Below are positions 37,316 to 49,055 of a stretch of 64,000 nucleotides of DNA, piece after piece; the first letter of the stretch is position 1; each line of letters starts with the position of its first letter. The stretch comes from Coptis chinensis (Eukaryota > Streptophyta > Magnoliopsida > Ranunculales > Ranunculaceae): positions 78,947,501 through 79,011,500 of the forward strand of contig CM027385.1 in the NCBI GenBank assembly GCA_015680905.1, in the 5' to 3' direction. The notes beneath the pieces are model-generated. The model searched no databases, was not told the DNA's origin, and worked only from the letters and a program-made list of their open reading frames with translations. Position numbers and translations under genes: made by a program.

Positions 37316-39140
37316 TAAGCAAACATGCCTCGCTAATTTTTTACTTATAAAGTCATTGTACTAGTCATCGCGGGATCGCCTCCCCGATTTGCTAGTTGGT
37401 GAGGGTGTGAGGCGATGCCTCACCAACCGGACTTGTCCTAGAATCTATGATCTGGTTGGGTGTCTCGCCTCTAGAGTTTATGAAAATAGACATGCCCCCA
37501 TCGCCAAAGCCCAAAATGCCACAAGAGTAAATTTGCCCCGGACTCGATCCTACTTCGCTAGATTAAGTGAGTCCCCCGCTCCTCCACATCTAGAGCTAAA
37601 TCATCCATAAAAAGTTTATTGCCACGACTTAGTTTCAAGTTCAGAATACTACTTCGAGATAGAAAAAGCCGCCATCTTGTCAAGAGGTGTGCGTCGTCTG
37701 CGGAGTTCAAGAAAAGTCTATTGTGTCAAGGATATCATCTCTTACCAAGATATTTATTCCTAAGGTTTGGAGAACATCTTTCCTTCCTGTTACCTCATTT
37801 GAACACTCAAATCCGAATCTCGCATGGAGGTAGCATGGTCAATCCAATCATGTCAACCGTAAGTTTCCCTCTCTTATTTGCTTGAACTAGGTTACATTGA
37901 CAAAATGCTATAGCTGCTATCTTTTATGTGTTATTAAAGTTGAAACCATAAGTACCTAATAACGTAACTCTAGGTACTTATATATACTCTTATCATCGAT
38001 GCTCTAGACAATCATCTACAAATCTCTAAGTCTAATCAAATTGGAATGGCCTAACATGATAAAGTGGAATACTTGGGATCATGAAATATGTACAAGTGTA
38101 CAACATCACTTGGAATATGGTTCTTCGCAGAGAATATAGGATTAAATAAGGTCATAAAGAAAGAGAGAAAGTAAAAGTTCATGAACCAAAGAAACCCAAC
38201 TACTTCTCCTTAACACAAAGATTCAAACATCATAATATCATAAACAAACAACAAAACCGAGAAAACAAAAGCTAAGATTTATGTAATGTACCAAAAACGA
38301 ACAACCACCGGGTTCACCGAGAAATTCTCTTTACACCTCTTTTGATCAACTATTCTAGTTGCGCCAAAAATTCTTCCCAAAAAAATGCAAACCGCATAAA
38401 CAAAAAAACACCAACACTTTAAAACATTCTACATATAATTTTTTTCCTTCTAATTGACGGAAATTTAAGAGAAAATAAGATGCGTAAAGATGAAGAAGAT
38501 GAAGAACTAATCCATCAAATCCATCAAATTTAGGTGTTTGCATCCATAAATCCATCAAATTTAGGTTTTTTTTCCTTCTAATCCATAAAAGCAAACCAAT
38601 TTCGTGGTTTGCATTCACTATGCAGGTGTTTTCAATAATTTCTTTGAAACAACTCAAACAAGAAAATTTTTCTTCAATGATACGCAGACATGACTTATAA
38701 TTGAGGGGAAATAATAAAAAAAAAAAAAGATAAACTTACGCTTTCTCTCGAGGTCGGGGTTCGACATGAAAGCCCGAGCAATTGAAGAACTTCATGAAGA
38801 ATGGCAGAAATTGTACACATATGCTTCACATATTGTGGCAAATAATTGAAGAACTTCAGAGATTGAAGAACTCGCAACCAATTCGCAGAGATTGAAGAAC
38901 TCGCAGAGATTGAAGAACTTCACTAAAATTGAATTGGATCGCCTCGTTTATGGATTGTTTCAATTAGATTGTCGAAGGGTTCAATTGGATTGCTTGCCGA
39001 TTGTTGATTTTGGGTTTTTTTTTGTTAGGGCGATAACAAACGTCGAAGGGTTTTGGACGACAAAGATGACCGGTTAGAATAGGTTTTCCAGTTTCGCGAT
39101 TTGGTGGGGGGGGGTGTACTGAGCTTTTGTTTGGGCTTTG
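37316..39140. other. Helitron interior without recognised gene
   Basis: Open stretches at 37389-37610 and 37619-37885 have coding-like composition, and a GTAAGT follows at 37859; these could be further captured exons but I do not recognise them. At 38840-38925 GATTGAAGAACT(C/T) recurs four times. The rest is AT-rich. Confidence 0.4.
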
Positions 39141-39149
39141 GTGTTTGGA

Positions 39150-39185
39150 TTTGGGCTGGAGGCTGCCCGATCTAATTTGAGTGGC
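39150..39185 (-). repeat. Inverted copy related to the 33 bp repeat
   Basis: On the minus strand it reads ATTGGGCGCCACTCAAATT followed by AGATCGGGCAGCC, which matches ATTGGGCACTCATCAAATTG and GATTGGGCA of the 33 bp repeat with a few differences and a short gap. With 36944-36976 it frames 2.2 kb in inverted orientation. Confidence 0.6.
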
Positions 39186-39282
39186 GCCCAATACAGCACT
39201 CATAATTTAATATAACGACACCCGTTTGTAGGGCGGGTTCCGAAGCTAATGAACTTGTACATCAACTATTCACTAACATGCA

Positions 39283-39321
39283 CACGTGCAAAGCACGTGC
39301 ATATGCATATTTGCTAGCTAG
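39283..39321 (+). other. Helitron 3' terminal hairpin and CTAG end
   Basis: The hairpin lies 15 to 19 bases before the CTAG terminus, at a distance usual for plant Helitrons. The terminus is only 90 bp from the start codon of the strictosidine synthase-like gene, so the insertion is in its 5' untranslated or core promoter region. Confidence 0.7.
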
Positions 39322-39410
39322 TATTAATGGCGTTGGATTGTCCGATGGTGCGTGAAGAAGCATTTCAGATCTAAGCATCTCACTTTCCCAACATCGAAAT
39401 TCCGTGAAAA
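39322..39410 (+). promoter_or_regulatory. Short 5' region between Helitron end and start codon
   Basis: Only 89 bp separate the Helitron from the ATG of the strictosidine synthase-like gene. No TATA box is visible here. The context GAAAAATGG around the ATG is acceptable for plants. Transcription must start here or within the Helitron. Confidence 0.45.
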
Positions 39411-42400
39411 ATGGCGCCAACCGGAATTATAACCGGAATATTGTTTCTAGCCCTGGCATTGTACTGTGGACTGGACCCATTCCGACACAGTGCAATGTCA
39501 GACTTTCCAAATTTCGAAAGTGTATTTATAGACTTACCAGCATACTCAGAACTACCAGTGGAAAAAGACACTGAGAATTTGTTACAGAAATCTGAGATAA
39601 AGTTCTTGAATCAGATACAGGGTCCTGAAAGTTTGGTTTTTGATCCACTTGGAAAGGGTCCTTATACTGGTGTAGCTGATGGGAGGGTTTTGTTTTGGAA
39701 TGGCAAGGATTGGACTGATTTTGCTTTTACTTCTTCCAATCGGTTAGTTTTTTCTTCTACTTTAATTATGGCTGTGTTTTGTTTTCCTGTGTTTTTAGTG
39801 TGTAAATATATTAACTTTATGATTGTTTGTTTTAAGATCGATTTATTTTATTTTTTCTATTTGTTGTTGTTGTTGTTGTTCCTGGTTTGTTGTAATGGCT
39901 AGATTTTGTATCTGTTAGCATTCTGTTTGTCTTTCTTCTAGTTATACCATATACTTGTTTATACATTCTTAGCTCTGCTACACTAGTATGGTGTTATTGG
40001 TTTAGCTTTGAATTACATTTTAAATGATCGGAACGGGTGCGCCGTGGGGATTGGGGGGCACAAGTAGTCACCTATACGGCTATACTGTACCTTAATTTAT
40101 GTCAAGTAGTCATGATATGGGAAATGATCACGTCTAAGTATTCATTTTCTTTTCTTTTTATCATTTGTGCACATATTTTTGTTTAATCTACTGAAGTTGC
40201 ACATCTGTGCTCCGTCTTACTCTAGTAGGTCATCTGAGTTCTTGTTTTGCGTTTTGATTCCTTCTATGACTGGATCAGTTAGAAAATATAACAAACACAA
40301 AAAAAAATGAAGAAAAGGCATATTATTGTGTCTTGTGATTGGCATTAGACATAATTTGATTTGGCACACCAAGTGACACGGAAATCAGTTCACAATCCCA
40401 CATGGTACGGAGATGGCAGCTTGATGTAGGTCCAAGGACCAAGGGTTTGGCATCTACTCATACCCATGAAGGCTGTCAAACTCAGCAAAAATATATGATC
40501 ACGGTCCAGATGGACTACCTGCGCCATGTGAGCATTTTGGCTTGCATTGTTGATCAGAAGTCCAAAGAGAGGCTTAGGTCACTTAGGTACATACTGCTCC
40601 TGAAGCTGAGATTTTCTTTTCTTCTTTGTCGGTTCTAACTAGTGTGTATCTTCCTGAAGCACTGTGTATTCTTTAAATGGTTGTGGTGTTGTCTCACTCA
40701 CTGGCACCTTCGTTGCCTAGGACATAGAATAGTCATGTAGCCGTTTTAGGACCAGTTTAACTGTAGGTAACGTGGACATTCCCGACTTTCAAAAATCTGT
40801 CGGATATGGATAGATATCTGTCTGGGATACAACACGGCCATATTGAAGGTTATATTTGTATTTCACCGTGTTGGGGAAAAAAAGATATACATAGCCATAG
40901 CCGTCTCGATGTTACTTTACGTCCAATTAGAAAAACATTGGTAAAGGATGTTATTCTCTTTATTCATAATTTTTTTATTTATATTTATATGTATTCTTTT
41001 GTATTTTATTTATTTATTTTTTGTGTTTAAGAGGCGACTTTAAGTCAATATAACCTAGGTTACATTGACACGGGTAGGTGTGTCTGTATCGGACACGCAG
41101 ATAATAATTGTCGGACAAAGCAAAATATCAAAATTCGAGGTAAATTACACACAATATGTGTCCGATATGTGCCGACCACGATTTTTTTTCAAAATATGGC
41201 GGTCCATGTAACCTAGAATATAACCCAATAATTTGTTGCCATAGAATATGCTTTTGTATTTATGAGTGTAATCTTCCCAGCTCTGGTAGTTAAATCGGAA
41301 CATCCTCTGAATTTTGTTTTGTTTCTTGTGTCATCATAGGTCAGAGCTATGCAGTCCGAAACCATCTCCTCTAAGTTACATGAAAAATGAGCACGTATGT
41401 GGCCGGCCATTGGGCCTCCGGTTTAACAAGAAAACTGGGGACTTATATATTGCTGATGCTTATTTTGGGTTGATGGTGGTGGGACCTGAAGGCGGACTAG
41501 CTACTCTGCTTGTGAACGAGGCTGAAGCAGTACCATTGAGGTTCACAAACGATTTAGACATCGATGAGGAAGGGAATATTTATTTCACAGATAGCAGCAC
41601 TAATTATCAAAGAAGGTATTGTTTGCACTTTATCTCTTTTACCCTGTGTTGTACTTCGTGCTGTTTTAAATTCAGGTGTTTCTCATGCAATCTCAATTGC
41701 TTGCAGTTGCATTGTGTGAACTTTTGTCATTTTATTTTATTATACTCCTTATGTTTTTATTCAATTACTTCTTACATCTGTAACTTTTCACTCTCCCTCT
41801 TGCTTTTGCTTTAGGAACTTCATGCAGCTTGTTTTCTCAGGAGACGATTCAGGGAGAGTATTGAAATACAATCCAACTACTAAAGAAACTACTGTCCTTG
41901 TCCGGAATCTTCAATTTCCTAATGGAGTGTCACTGAGCAAGGATAAATCTTTCTTTGTTTTCTGTGAAGGGTCAATTGGCAGGTTACTCATTTTCTCTTT
42001 GTTCTAAATACAATTTAGAAGTTTGATAGATCATATGCTTATATGAGTTCTGCGGCCTTTTTGAAGTATTTTGAGGTTTCATAGACAGCTGATTTCACAC
42101 CACCCTCATGCATAGCTGCTTATAAGCTGTAAAATTTAGTTTAGCATCCATTCTACTTATTGGTGTATTGATACAGGTTGAGGAGATATTGGTTGAAAGG
42201 TGAGAAGGCAGGTAGCTCAGAGGTATTTGCAATCTTACCTGGATTTCCAGACAATGTGAGAACCAATGAAAATGGTGAATTCTGGGTTTGCGCTTACACT
42301 GTCGTCGGCTCTGTTGTTAGCTACATATACAGCCATTATCCTAAACTTAGGAAGTTTGTGCTCAAGCTCCCAATCAAGGCCAAGTATCAATACCTTATGC

Positions 42401-42549
42401 AAATTGGAGGATGGCTCCATGCAGCTGCTCTTAAGTACAGCCCGGAGGGAAAACTCATTCAGGTACTGGAGGACAGTCAAGGCAAAGTGGTAAAGGCAAT
42501 CAGTGAAGTAGAAAAAAAGATGGAAAGCTGTGGATGGGAAGTGTTTTAA
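39411..42549 (+). CDS. Strictosidine synthase-like protein (APMAP-type beta-propeller), four exons
   Basis: Exons 39411-39742, 41340-41615, 41815-41982 and 42177-42549 join with GT-AG introns into one frame of 382 codons. The start MAPTGIITGILFLALALYCG includes a hydrophobic membrane anchor or signal at residues 4-20. Family motifs follow: GPESLVFDPLGKGPYTGVAD, CGRPLGLRFNKKTGDLYIAD, RFTNDLDIDEEGNIYFTDSS, NLQFPNGVSLSKD and GFPDNVRTN. These belong to the six-bladed propeller of plant strictosidine synthase-like proteins; most of these do not make strictosidine and their substrates are unknown. In exon 4 the expected VALHCRRS-type sequence is altered to VCAYTVVGS by three nearby one-base insertions that cancel out. 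In an A-run at 42512-42518 one base appears missing, so the last nine residues are changed and the stop comes early. Either these are assembly errors or the allele is damaged. Confidence 0.88.
39743..41339 (+). other. Intron 1 of the strictosidine synthase-like gene
   Basis: A 1.6 kb intron from GTTAGT to TCATCATAG. It holds a 162 bp MITE (41055-41216). The open stretch at 40402-40638 is not recognisable and is probably chance. Confidence 0.7.
41055..41216. mobile_element. hAT-like MITE in intron 1
   Basis: A 162 bp element. Left end CTAGGTTACATTGAC, right end GTCCATGTAACCTAG: 14 of 15 terminal bases are complementary. AATATAAC is repeated perfectly just outside (41047-41054 and 41217-41224), the 8 bp length of hAT elements. 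Confidence 0.8.
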
Positions 42550-43340
42550 TGCCATTTGTTGCAGTTTATCACGTGGTCTAAGGTAGCTAGTTTTATACAT
42601 ATGCAGCAATAGTTGGTGAAGTGGGTTTGTACCCTACCTAGTTGGCTAGTTCTGAACTCTGTCATCACGAGCAGACACCTACCTGGTTGATGTGATTCGC
42701 AGGTCAGATGGTAAGTTTGCTGTTCTATTCCTTTTCTCTTTCAGATTAGGTTGCTTGCCAAAAATGGTGTGTTCCATATTGAAACTGATCTGGAGTGACT
42801 TGAACGAGACATGTACCAAGTTTTTATGATAATTGCAACTTCTAAGAGCGAGCAACAAATCTTTTTTCGCATCAGGTAGAGTTGCTGTGTACTTGGACAT
42901 CTTTCCACCTTCCTCCTTGTACATTTAGACAGGACTTGGTTAAGTGTCTTTCCATGGGTAGAGTTGCTGTGTCTACATTCCAATTTCTCGAACATATGGA
43001 TCTGTATCAAAAATACTATCTTCGGGTTCAAAACTTCTTTTGCAGGTTCATTTCACTGGAGTTCATTTTCGACTGAAACAATTTGAGAATATGCTTTTGT
43101 CAATTTAAGTTGCCCTTTGACGATTATGTATGAACTGAAGTTTAAAACAAGAATGTTTATAATGTCGAATACTCCATACCCTGAGCACGTTTTTCCACAG
43201 AAACAAAGTTTGAAGTTTGAACATCAATTCATTTGGAAGGGAAAACCAACTACAAGGCGTAAATCTGGAAGACTCTGTAAATAACACCCAAGTGCAACAT
43301 TTTTCTGTCCCATGCATAATCCAAGTCCTGTTGACTTAAA
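42550..43340 (+). other. 3' flank of the strictosidine synthase-like gene
   Basis: Includes GTTGCAGTTTATCACGTGG directly after the annotated stop, which looks like the original coding end (residues FVAVYHVV before TAA at 42568-42582 in another frame). Beyond it no gene is seen; a GGTAGAGTTGCTGTGT phrase occurs twice (42881 and 42957). Confidence 0.45.
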
Positions 43341-43348
43341 ACCAATTA

Positions 43349-43787
43349 GTGGGTGTTTGGTTCTCATTTTTTCAAAAATTATTTTTCTTAAAAATATTTT
43401 TATGAAAAGTATTTATTCTAAAAACAGTTTTTCAATAAACACATGTTTGGTTGTGATTTTTCTTAAAAACTATTTTATAAAATCAGATTTCACACTATGT
43501 TTATTATATTTTTGGTATATATCGGCAGATAAATCACTTAAGTCTAAAACATCCTGAGTTCATTCGCTTTTAAAGACCAAAAGTGTTTCCTTCAGAAAAA
43601 ATAGTTTTTAACTTAAAAACAAGTTTTTACCTAATTATCATAAAAACAAGTTTTGGGACCAAAAGTGTTTTTTGGATTTAAAACTATTTTTTTAAAAAAA
43701 TAAAACCAAACACATTTATTTTTTGAAAATGTTTTTCCACTAATAAACACTTTTGGCATAAATAAATAAATGGGATCCAAACACCCC
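43349..43787. mobile_element. MITE, PIF/Harbinger-like
   Basis: A 439 bp AT-rich element with ends GTGGGTGTTTGG and CCAAACACCCC, which are inverted repeats, and TTA directly outside both (43346-43348 and 43788-43790), the usual 3 bp duplication. Inside are many runs of T or A with AAACA and GTTTTT in inverted order, so the whole can fold back. Confidence 0.65.
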
Positions 43788-43790
43788 TTA

Positions 43791-46130
43791 TCCTAAAGAA
43801 AAAGCCATCCTCATTTAAAAGTTTGACAGTGGCCCGAAATTGTTGAAGAACTAATCTGAAAGTTCCTAGAAATTTAGTACCCTATAGCATACAAGTTCAT
43901 ATTTGAAGAAGATGCATCTTATTCTTGTTACCGTTACCTATTCCTTTGACAGGCAAATAATTAGTTGAATGTGTTCACATTTTCAAGTGAAACACCCCTT
44001 AAAGAACCGTCAGAACTTTGCTAAAAAATGTTAAGATGTGAACGGCGCCGCTCCCATCAAATCCACACTGTTAATTGTCCATTAAGACGCACACACACAC
44101 ACGTATTTATCTCAAGGAAGCCGTATTAAAAAATGTTACCCGTTTTAAAGCACAATCACCAATCTGCATTATGCATTCAGCATTCCCTCTAGGAGAAGGT
44201 AGCTGTCACCTCAATATTTTTCCTTCCATGCTAGAGAAGTCTTTGTCGACCAGATCACACAATGCAAAATTGCGAATGGGCTGGGACCGTTTGTATCGGA
44301 CTATCGTTTAGACGTTAACAACTTACAACTGCATTCATAAATCCATGTTGGATTTGGCACAAATAAATCGTTATTGAGTAGCTCCAGCCTCCAGCTACCC
44401 GAATAAATGGCTCCAGCCACCCGAATAAATGATGACTATTATTGATATTATCAATACTAGTACGGGGGCACGTTGGGATTACACACCCAATTGTTTGTGG
44501 GTCCTTTGAGTTAAGAAGGTCAAAAAATATATATATATATATGTTGAGTTTGCTAATTTTTCTGGACTAGCGAAAACAGGTAATAGGTCCATAAGGGACA
44601 AAAAATTCAAATAAAAATATGGAGAGAAATACTCATGTAACTTATGGGAGAATCCTGCAAGTTTAAATTCCACCAAATATTAGTTGGGATTTCTTTATTA
44701 TGTAATTATGTGATGGGCCTTTGGTAGCCGTGAGTTCGGCTAGAGACAAAGTGTTCTTACGATAGATGGGCCAAAGAGCAAAGTCTTCAAAAAAAGTGAA
44801 AACGGTTGGGTCTACTAAAAATAGATCGAGAGCTTTCTCCAGGGTTCCTTGATGAGCCTTCGGCAATATAAGTCTTCGGCTAGGGTCCTTCAATGTGTTA
44901 TCTTCGGGCCTTTCGGGGTTGATGAGCCTTCGGATAATGTAAGCCTTTGAACTAGAGTCTTTCAATGTAACTGGTGTAGGTCTGTCTTAACCCTCTAACT
45001 TCTTTAAAAAAAAAATATAACTCCATAATTTAACAATTTTTACACTTACTTCAATGGTTTTTTAGAAATCTCTACACTATATGATAACCGGGTTTTGAGG
45101 AATCCCTCTCCAATATTGAGTAGGCTAATTTAGATGTCCTTATTTACTTAATTTAAAAACACTTCTCTCATTAAATTTATCCTTCACTAAATTTAGAATA
45201 AGCCCCACTTTTATTAATATAATTTAAACAAAGTCTTTTTTGTATTAATAATTTAGAAACACCTATCTAATGTCACTTAAATTAAATAATTACTCTCATT
45301 TCCCACATTAAAATTAAAACAAGCCTTATTTTATTATTGATAATTTAAAAGAACTTTTTTAATATTACTTAAATAACATAATTATCTCTCATTTTGTTTT
45401 AAAAAATAAATAGACGATATAATTACAATTATGATTTATAATTAGAATCCAAAAAATCATGCTGATTATCGATCTAGAGCGGTAGGTGAGACTTAAGAAA
45501 ACCTATGCATACAGCATACTTGGTCAATATATAAATATATAATTTAGAGACAATGCTGTCACGAAAAAGTGACAAAAAAAAAAATTACACTTTTTAAGTT
45601 GCAGTAGCTCTGGAGGTGGGAGCAGGATTTTTAAGATAGTAAAGATACACGATAAAGTGCCACGTCTACTCTCCTTTGTGGTACTTTGAACAGTTGTTCG
45701 TTATCAACTGGGGTCCCCGTGAGACACTTTCGATCATCTACATAGTTCTACACTTGTATTCCTTTCCTTTGTAGTTTTCTCTAGAAAGACTTGCATAAAG
45801 CTTCATTAGATTTTCTCTAGAATTCTATCGAAACTCATCAGTCTCTGGTTTCTATCATTTACAGGTACACACATAGTTTCTCTTCCATCTTTAATTTACT
45901 TGTAAATAACTTTGCCAAATAACAGACTACAATAGCAGAGAGAACTTATCTGTAATGTGCAAAAGTATCAAGACTATTTTTAATTAAGATGTTTTGACAA
46001 ATGGTAATCTCCATGTTAAGTTGTTATTGTTATATTGCTGGATATGATTTTTTTTTTCTAGCACAGGTACAATTTGATTATATACACAGTACAAGTACTT
46101 TGTTATTTACTCTGCCTCATTTAACAATTA
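43791..46130. other. Intergenic region
   Basis: No gene seen. It has an (AC)n run at 44089-44102, an (AT)n run at 44527-44542, and a tandem pair of about 70 bp with GATGAGCCTTCGG and TCTTTCAATGTA or CCTTCAATGTG (44851-44970). AT-rich tracts at 45000-45400 are noncoding. The promoter of the START-like gene should lie in 45500-46100. Confidence 0.5.
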
Positions 46131-46275
46131 AATGAGATACTTATGTTTTATGATTGTGATCATTTTTTTTTTAACTATTGAAGCAACCAAATCAGTGAAC
46201 ATTGCCACCTGTGTTCATATTGTTCAAGCAAACGATGAGTCTGTTTTTGTGAATATTGAACCTATTAATCTGAAG

Positions 46276-49055
46276 ATGGAAAGGAAACAAAAGATCATGG
46301 AATATCGGGGGATATTCGATAAAACTTTGGCATCTGATAATCTTGCAAATGAGGATTTTATTAGAAGGCTTGTCCAGAATCAATTGCAATCATCACCTTC
46401 TGAAGCTCAAGGTTGTTTACTCCTTAAATAATGTTTCTATTTACTTTTGTTCAATGACTTATCGATTGTTGATCAACTTGTTTTCTTGGTCTGCCATAGA
46501 ATATGAACTTGTAGTTAAAAGTTTATACTTGTAAACATGCATGAATACCGGTTGTCTTGTAGAAAAACGAATCAAGGAAGTGACACATCTTCTAGACATA
46601 ATGAGGAGTGCTTCTGGAAATGATTTTAAGCCGTCGAAATCTTATGGAATGCAACAAGCTGCTTGGAAGGTATGCTATCAAGTCAAATGTTCTAACATAT
46701 TGCTTCTTATGATCAGATATACTATCTTTATCCAGTTGACAGAGATCCTTCAAAGAAGTTCCTTCAATATGCATTATCTTCGTGGTGAGACTAAATTGTC
46801 TGCTAAACAAATTTTTATTTATTTTTCTTATTCCCAGTTAAAAGAGGATAATGACGAATACCGCGTTATGTATCGTGGAAGGACCACAGGGCTCCCCTTT
46901 CACACATTACTAGCCGAAGGCTATGTCAATGCACCATTAGATTTTTGTGAGTCGAAAACACTACTTAATATCTTTGTGCTTATATACTATGTTAACTATT
47001 GAGTGCCTAATCATACAAATTCCTCAACATGATATATGTGTTGCAGGTCTATGCGCCGGATGGGAAGTAGGTCTGTACAAGAATTGGTGAGGATTGTTAC
47101 TGAGGTTCTCCTATATACTTTTGTTATGCCATAAGATTACCTTCAGTTCAAGATGATAATGAGAAATAAGAAGAAATAAAGAAAAAGACAAAACAAAACA
47201 AAACAAATGCATAAATGATGAGTTTATGTAATATATGAGTAAACTTCAATTAATTGGATTACAGTTCTCTTTGTTTGAGTGTGAGAGATTCAAATTCTCA
47301 TCATAATATATAACAATCATTTTAACAGGTGGCCACAAATAAAAGTTCCCCATTCAAAGTTTTGACAGCATGTTGTTTGGAAAAAGTCAGAATTGATGAA
47401 CAGTTATCTTTGCTTAGGTTTGTTAAGCAAGATGCTTCGATATGTCACTTTGTTGATTCTGTCATTATGTTCACCTTTTATGGTATTAATTGTTTTGCTA
47501 ACTATATGGAAGAAAGGATGAAGGTTCCATGGCCACTGTCAAATAGAGAGCTTGTTCTTAACTATTTTGAATTGGAATGTTTGGAAGATGGGCTAGTCAT
47601 TGTGCTTCTAAACACGGTAAGCACTGGTTTCTTGTACTTAAATCGATATGATACTGAAACATTCATTTACACAACTCTTTGTCTCCACTTTCCAGATATC
47701 TGACCCAGAGAATGTTGATAAACGCTTGTTTGATTTACCAATGATGAATTGTCCGAAGCCAAGGATAGTGTAAGCATGGATATGACAGGAGGCTTTGTTC
47801 TGAAAAGAATCACCTCAAAAAGTAAGCTACTATAGGTGAGTTCTACTCTAAAAAAATTGATTTACAGTCTCGATGGCCCCCATTAGTATAGGAAGCGGTT
47901 CAGTTTTTGCACCTTAATTACACCAAGAAATGTAATTCCGAAGTGAGTAAGTTCTGATTGTTGATTTGATATGATAAGTTTATTGTATCATTTATCTGAA
48001 TATCTTAATAAAAAATATTTTTAAGTGTGCAATCCTCCTTGTATTGGCAGCTCTGGTCATGTACTGGTATCAGTGTGTAGTTGTTGTATTTGCATCATGT
48101 TATGAACTGGCCAATATCCAGTGTCCCAAATGGTTGATAGCTTGGGTGAATAAACGGCTTATCGAATAGAGTTCATCAAGACACTAATTTAGGGAGGGAT
48201 CGTCATTGAGCAATCTTTGTAATTGATGTAATTATGTACCCTGCATCCTAATCTGTTTATAATTTGATATGAAATTGAAAATTGGCTTGAGTAGTGTTAT
48301 ATAGACAATATGTGTAGACAAGGGGACTTCATAGTATGTATGGGGTTTTACACATCCCAACTTTTCATACCATGTTAATAGCAGAAATGCATGTTCTAGA
48401 ACCAATCCTAATTCATCAGCTTTCAAGCAACCATATAAGGGCAGTAGAGTATTGATGTTCAGTAGCTTTGACATACCTAATTCGATGATTAGTTGGTACT
48501 TGGTAGAACTTTTGTTGAGGCAGACTTTTATTTATGGATCCAAGATCAATTGATAAATTTATAATGTCAGAGCATTCAGCTCTCTATATGTTAGAGCATT
48601 GAGCGTGGATGTGGAGCTACCTTAATGGCATTCGTATTTCTCACAAAGGAGCAAAATTGCTTAATTTGCGTGTTTTGTTGCTCTATGGTATATGTTTCCT
48701 TGCAGATTGTGCTCATTCTAGATATGCCATTCTGCAGGACTATGGGAATTCTTGATCTGAAACTGGAATTTGTTCCTCCATCACTTATTAATTTCATGTC
48801 AAGGCAACTATTAGGCAGCGCTTGCAAGCTTTTTCAAAAGGTTTGTGTTGGCTTCGTCGTTCTTATAGTTTTGAATATGTTTCATACATAATACATAAAT
48901 TGTTCTCTTACATATATCACCCCTTGATATTTCAGACAGTTACCTCTATGGCCAGAGATGATGGGGACTTTGGCAAGGCATTGGAGGATCCTTTATATGT
49001 TAGGATACGTGAACATTTACATCTCAGCCATAGCCCCGAGCACATTCCAGGATAA
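46276..49055 (+). CDS. START-like lipid-binding domain protein, nine exons, with frame lesions
   Basis: Exons 46276-46411, 46563-46669, 46838-46946, 47047-47086, 47329-47417, 47517-47616, 47696-47835, 48738-48840 and 48936-49055, all with GT-AG borders. The ATG at 46276 gives MERKQKIMEYRGIFDKTLAS. Conserved parts are DNDEYRVMYRG, FHTLLAEGYVNAPLDFCLCA, KVPWPLSNREL, LVIVLLNTISDPEN, TGGFVLKRI, LKLEFVPPSLINFMSRQL and FGKALEDPLYVRIREHL. This order matches an uncharacterised plant family with a Bet v1 or START fold, presumed to bind lipid or steroid ligands. Three one-base lesions interrupt it: one base lost near 47355, one lost near 47740 and one gained near 47820. With them allowed for, about 314 codons read through. 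Function is inferred from the fold only. Confidence 0.75.

Larger units (their letters stand above)
36944..39321 (+). mobile_element. Helitron (3' end defined, 5' end uncertain)
   Basis: The 3' terminus has the classic arrangement: a perfect 7 bp stem with 3 nt loop, CACGTGCAAAGCACGTG (39283-39299), then a short spacer and CTAG (39314-39317, doubled at 39318-39321) followed by T. This agrees with the CTRR-T rule of Helitrons. The 5' TC end was not found; 36944 is only the nearest landmark, and the element may start further left. No Rep-helicase gene is seen, so it is non-autonomous. It carries the inositol-phosphate synthase fragment. Confidence 0.65.

Noticed and set aside
38355..38657. 100-codon minus-strand open frame
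   Set aside because: Composition dominated by Leu and Phe with internal short repeats; no recognisable motif.
42235..42609. 124-codon minus-strand open frame
   Set aside because: Antisense of exon 4 of the strictosidine synthase-like gene.
47230..47310. tRNA-like A and B boxes in an intron of the START-like gene
   Set aside because: GATTCAAATTCTC fits a B box but the A box match is poor and no element ends are visible; too weak to call a SINE.
47418..47516. Continuous open frame across the START-like exons 5 and 6
   Set aside because: The extra 33 residues break the conserved LLRMKVPWPLS sequence, and GT-AG borders remove them exactly; it is an intron that happens to lack stops.
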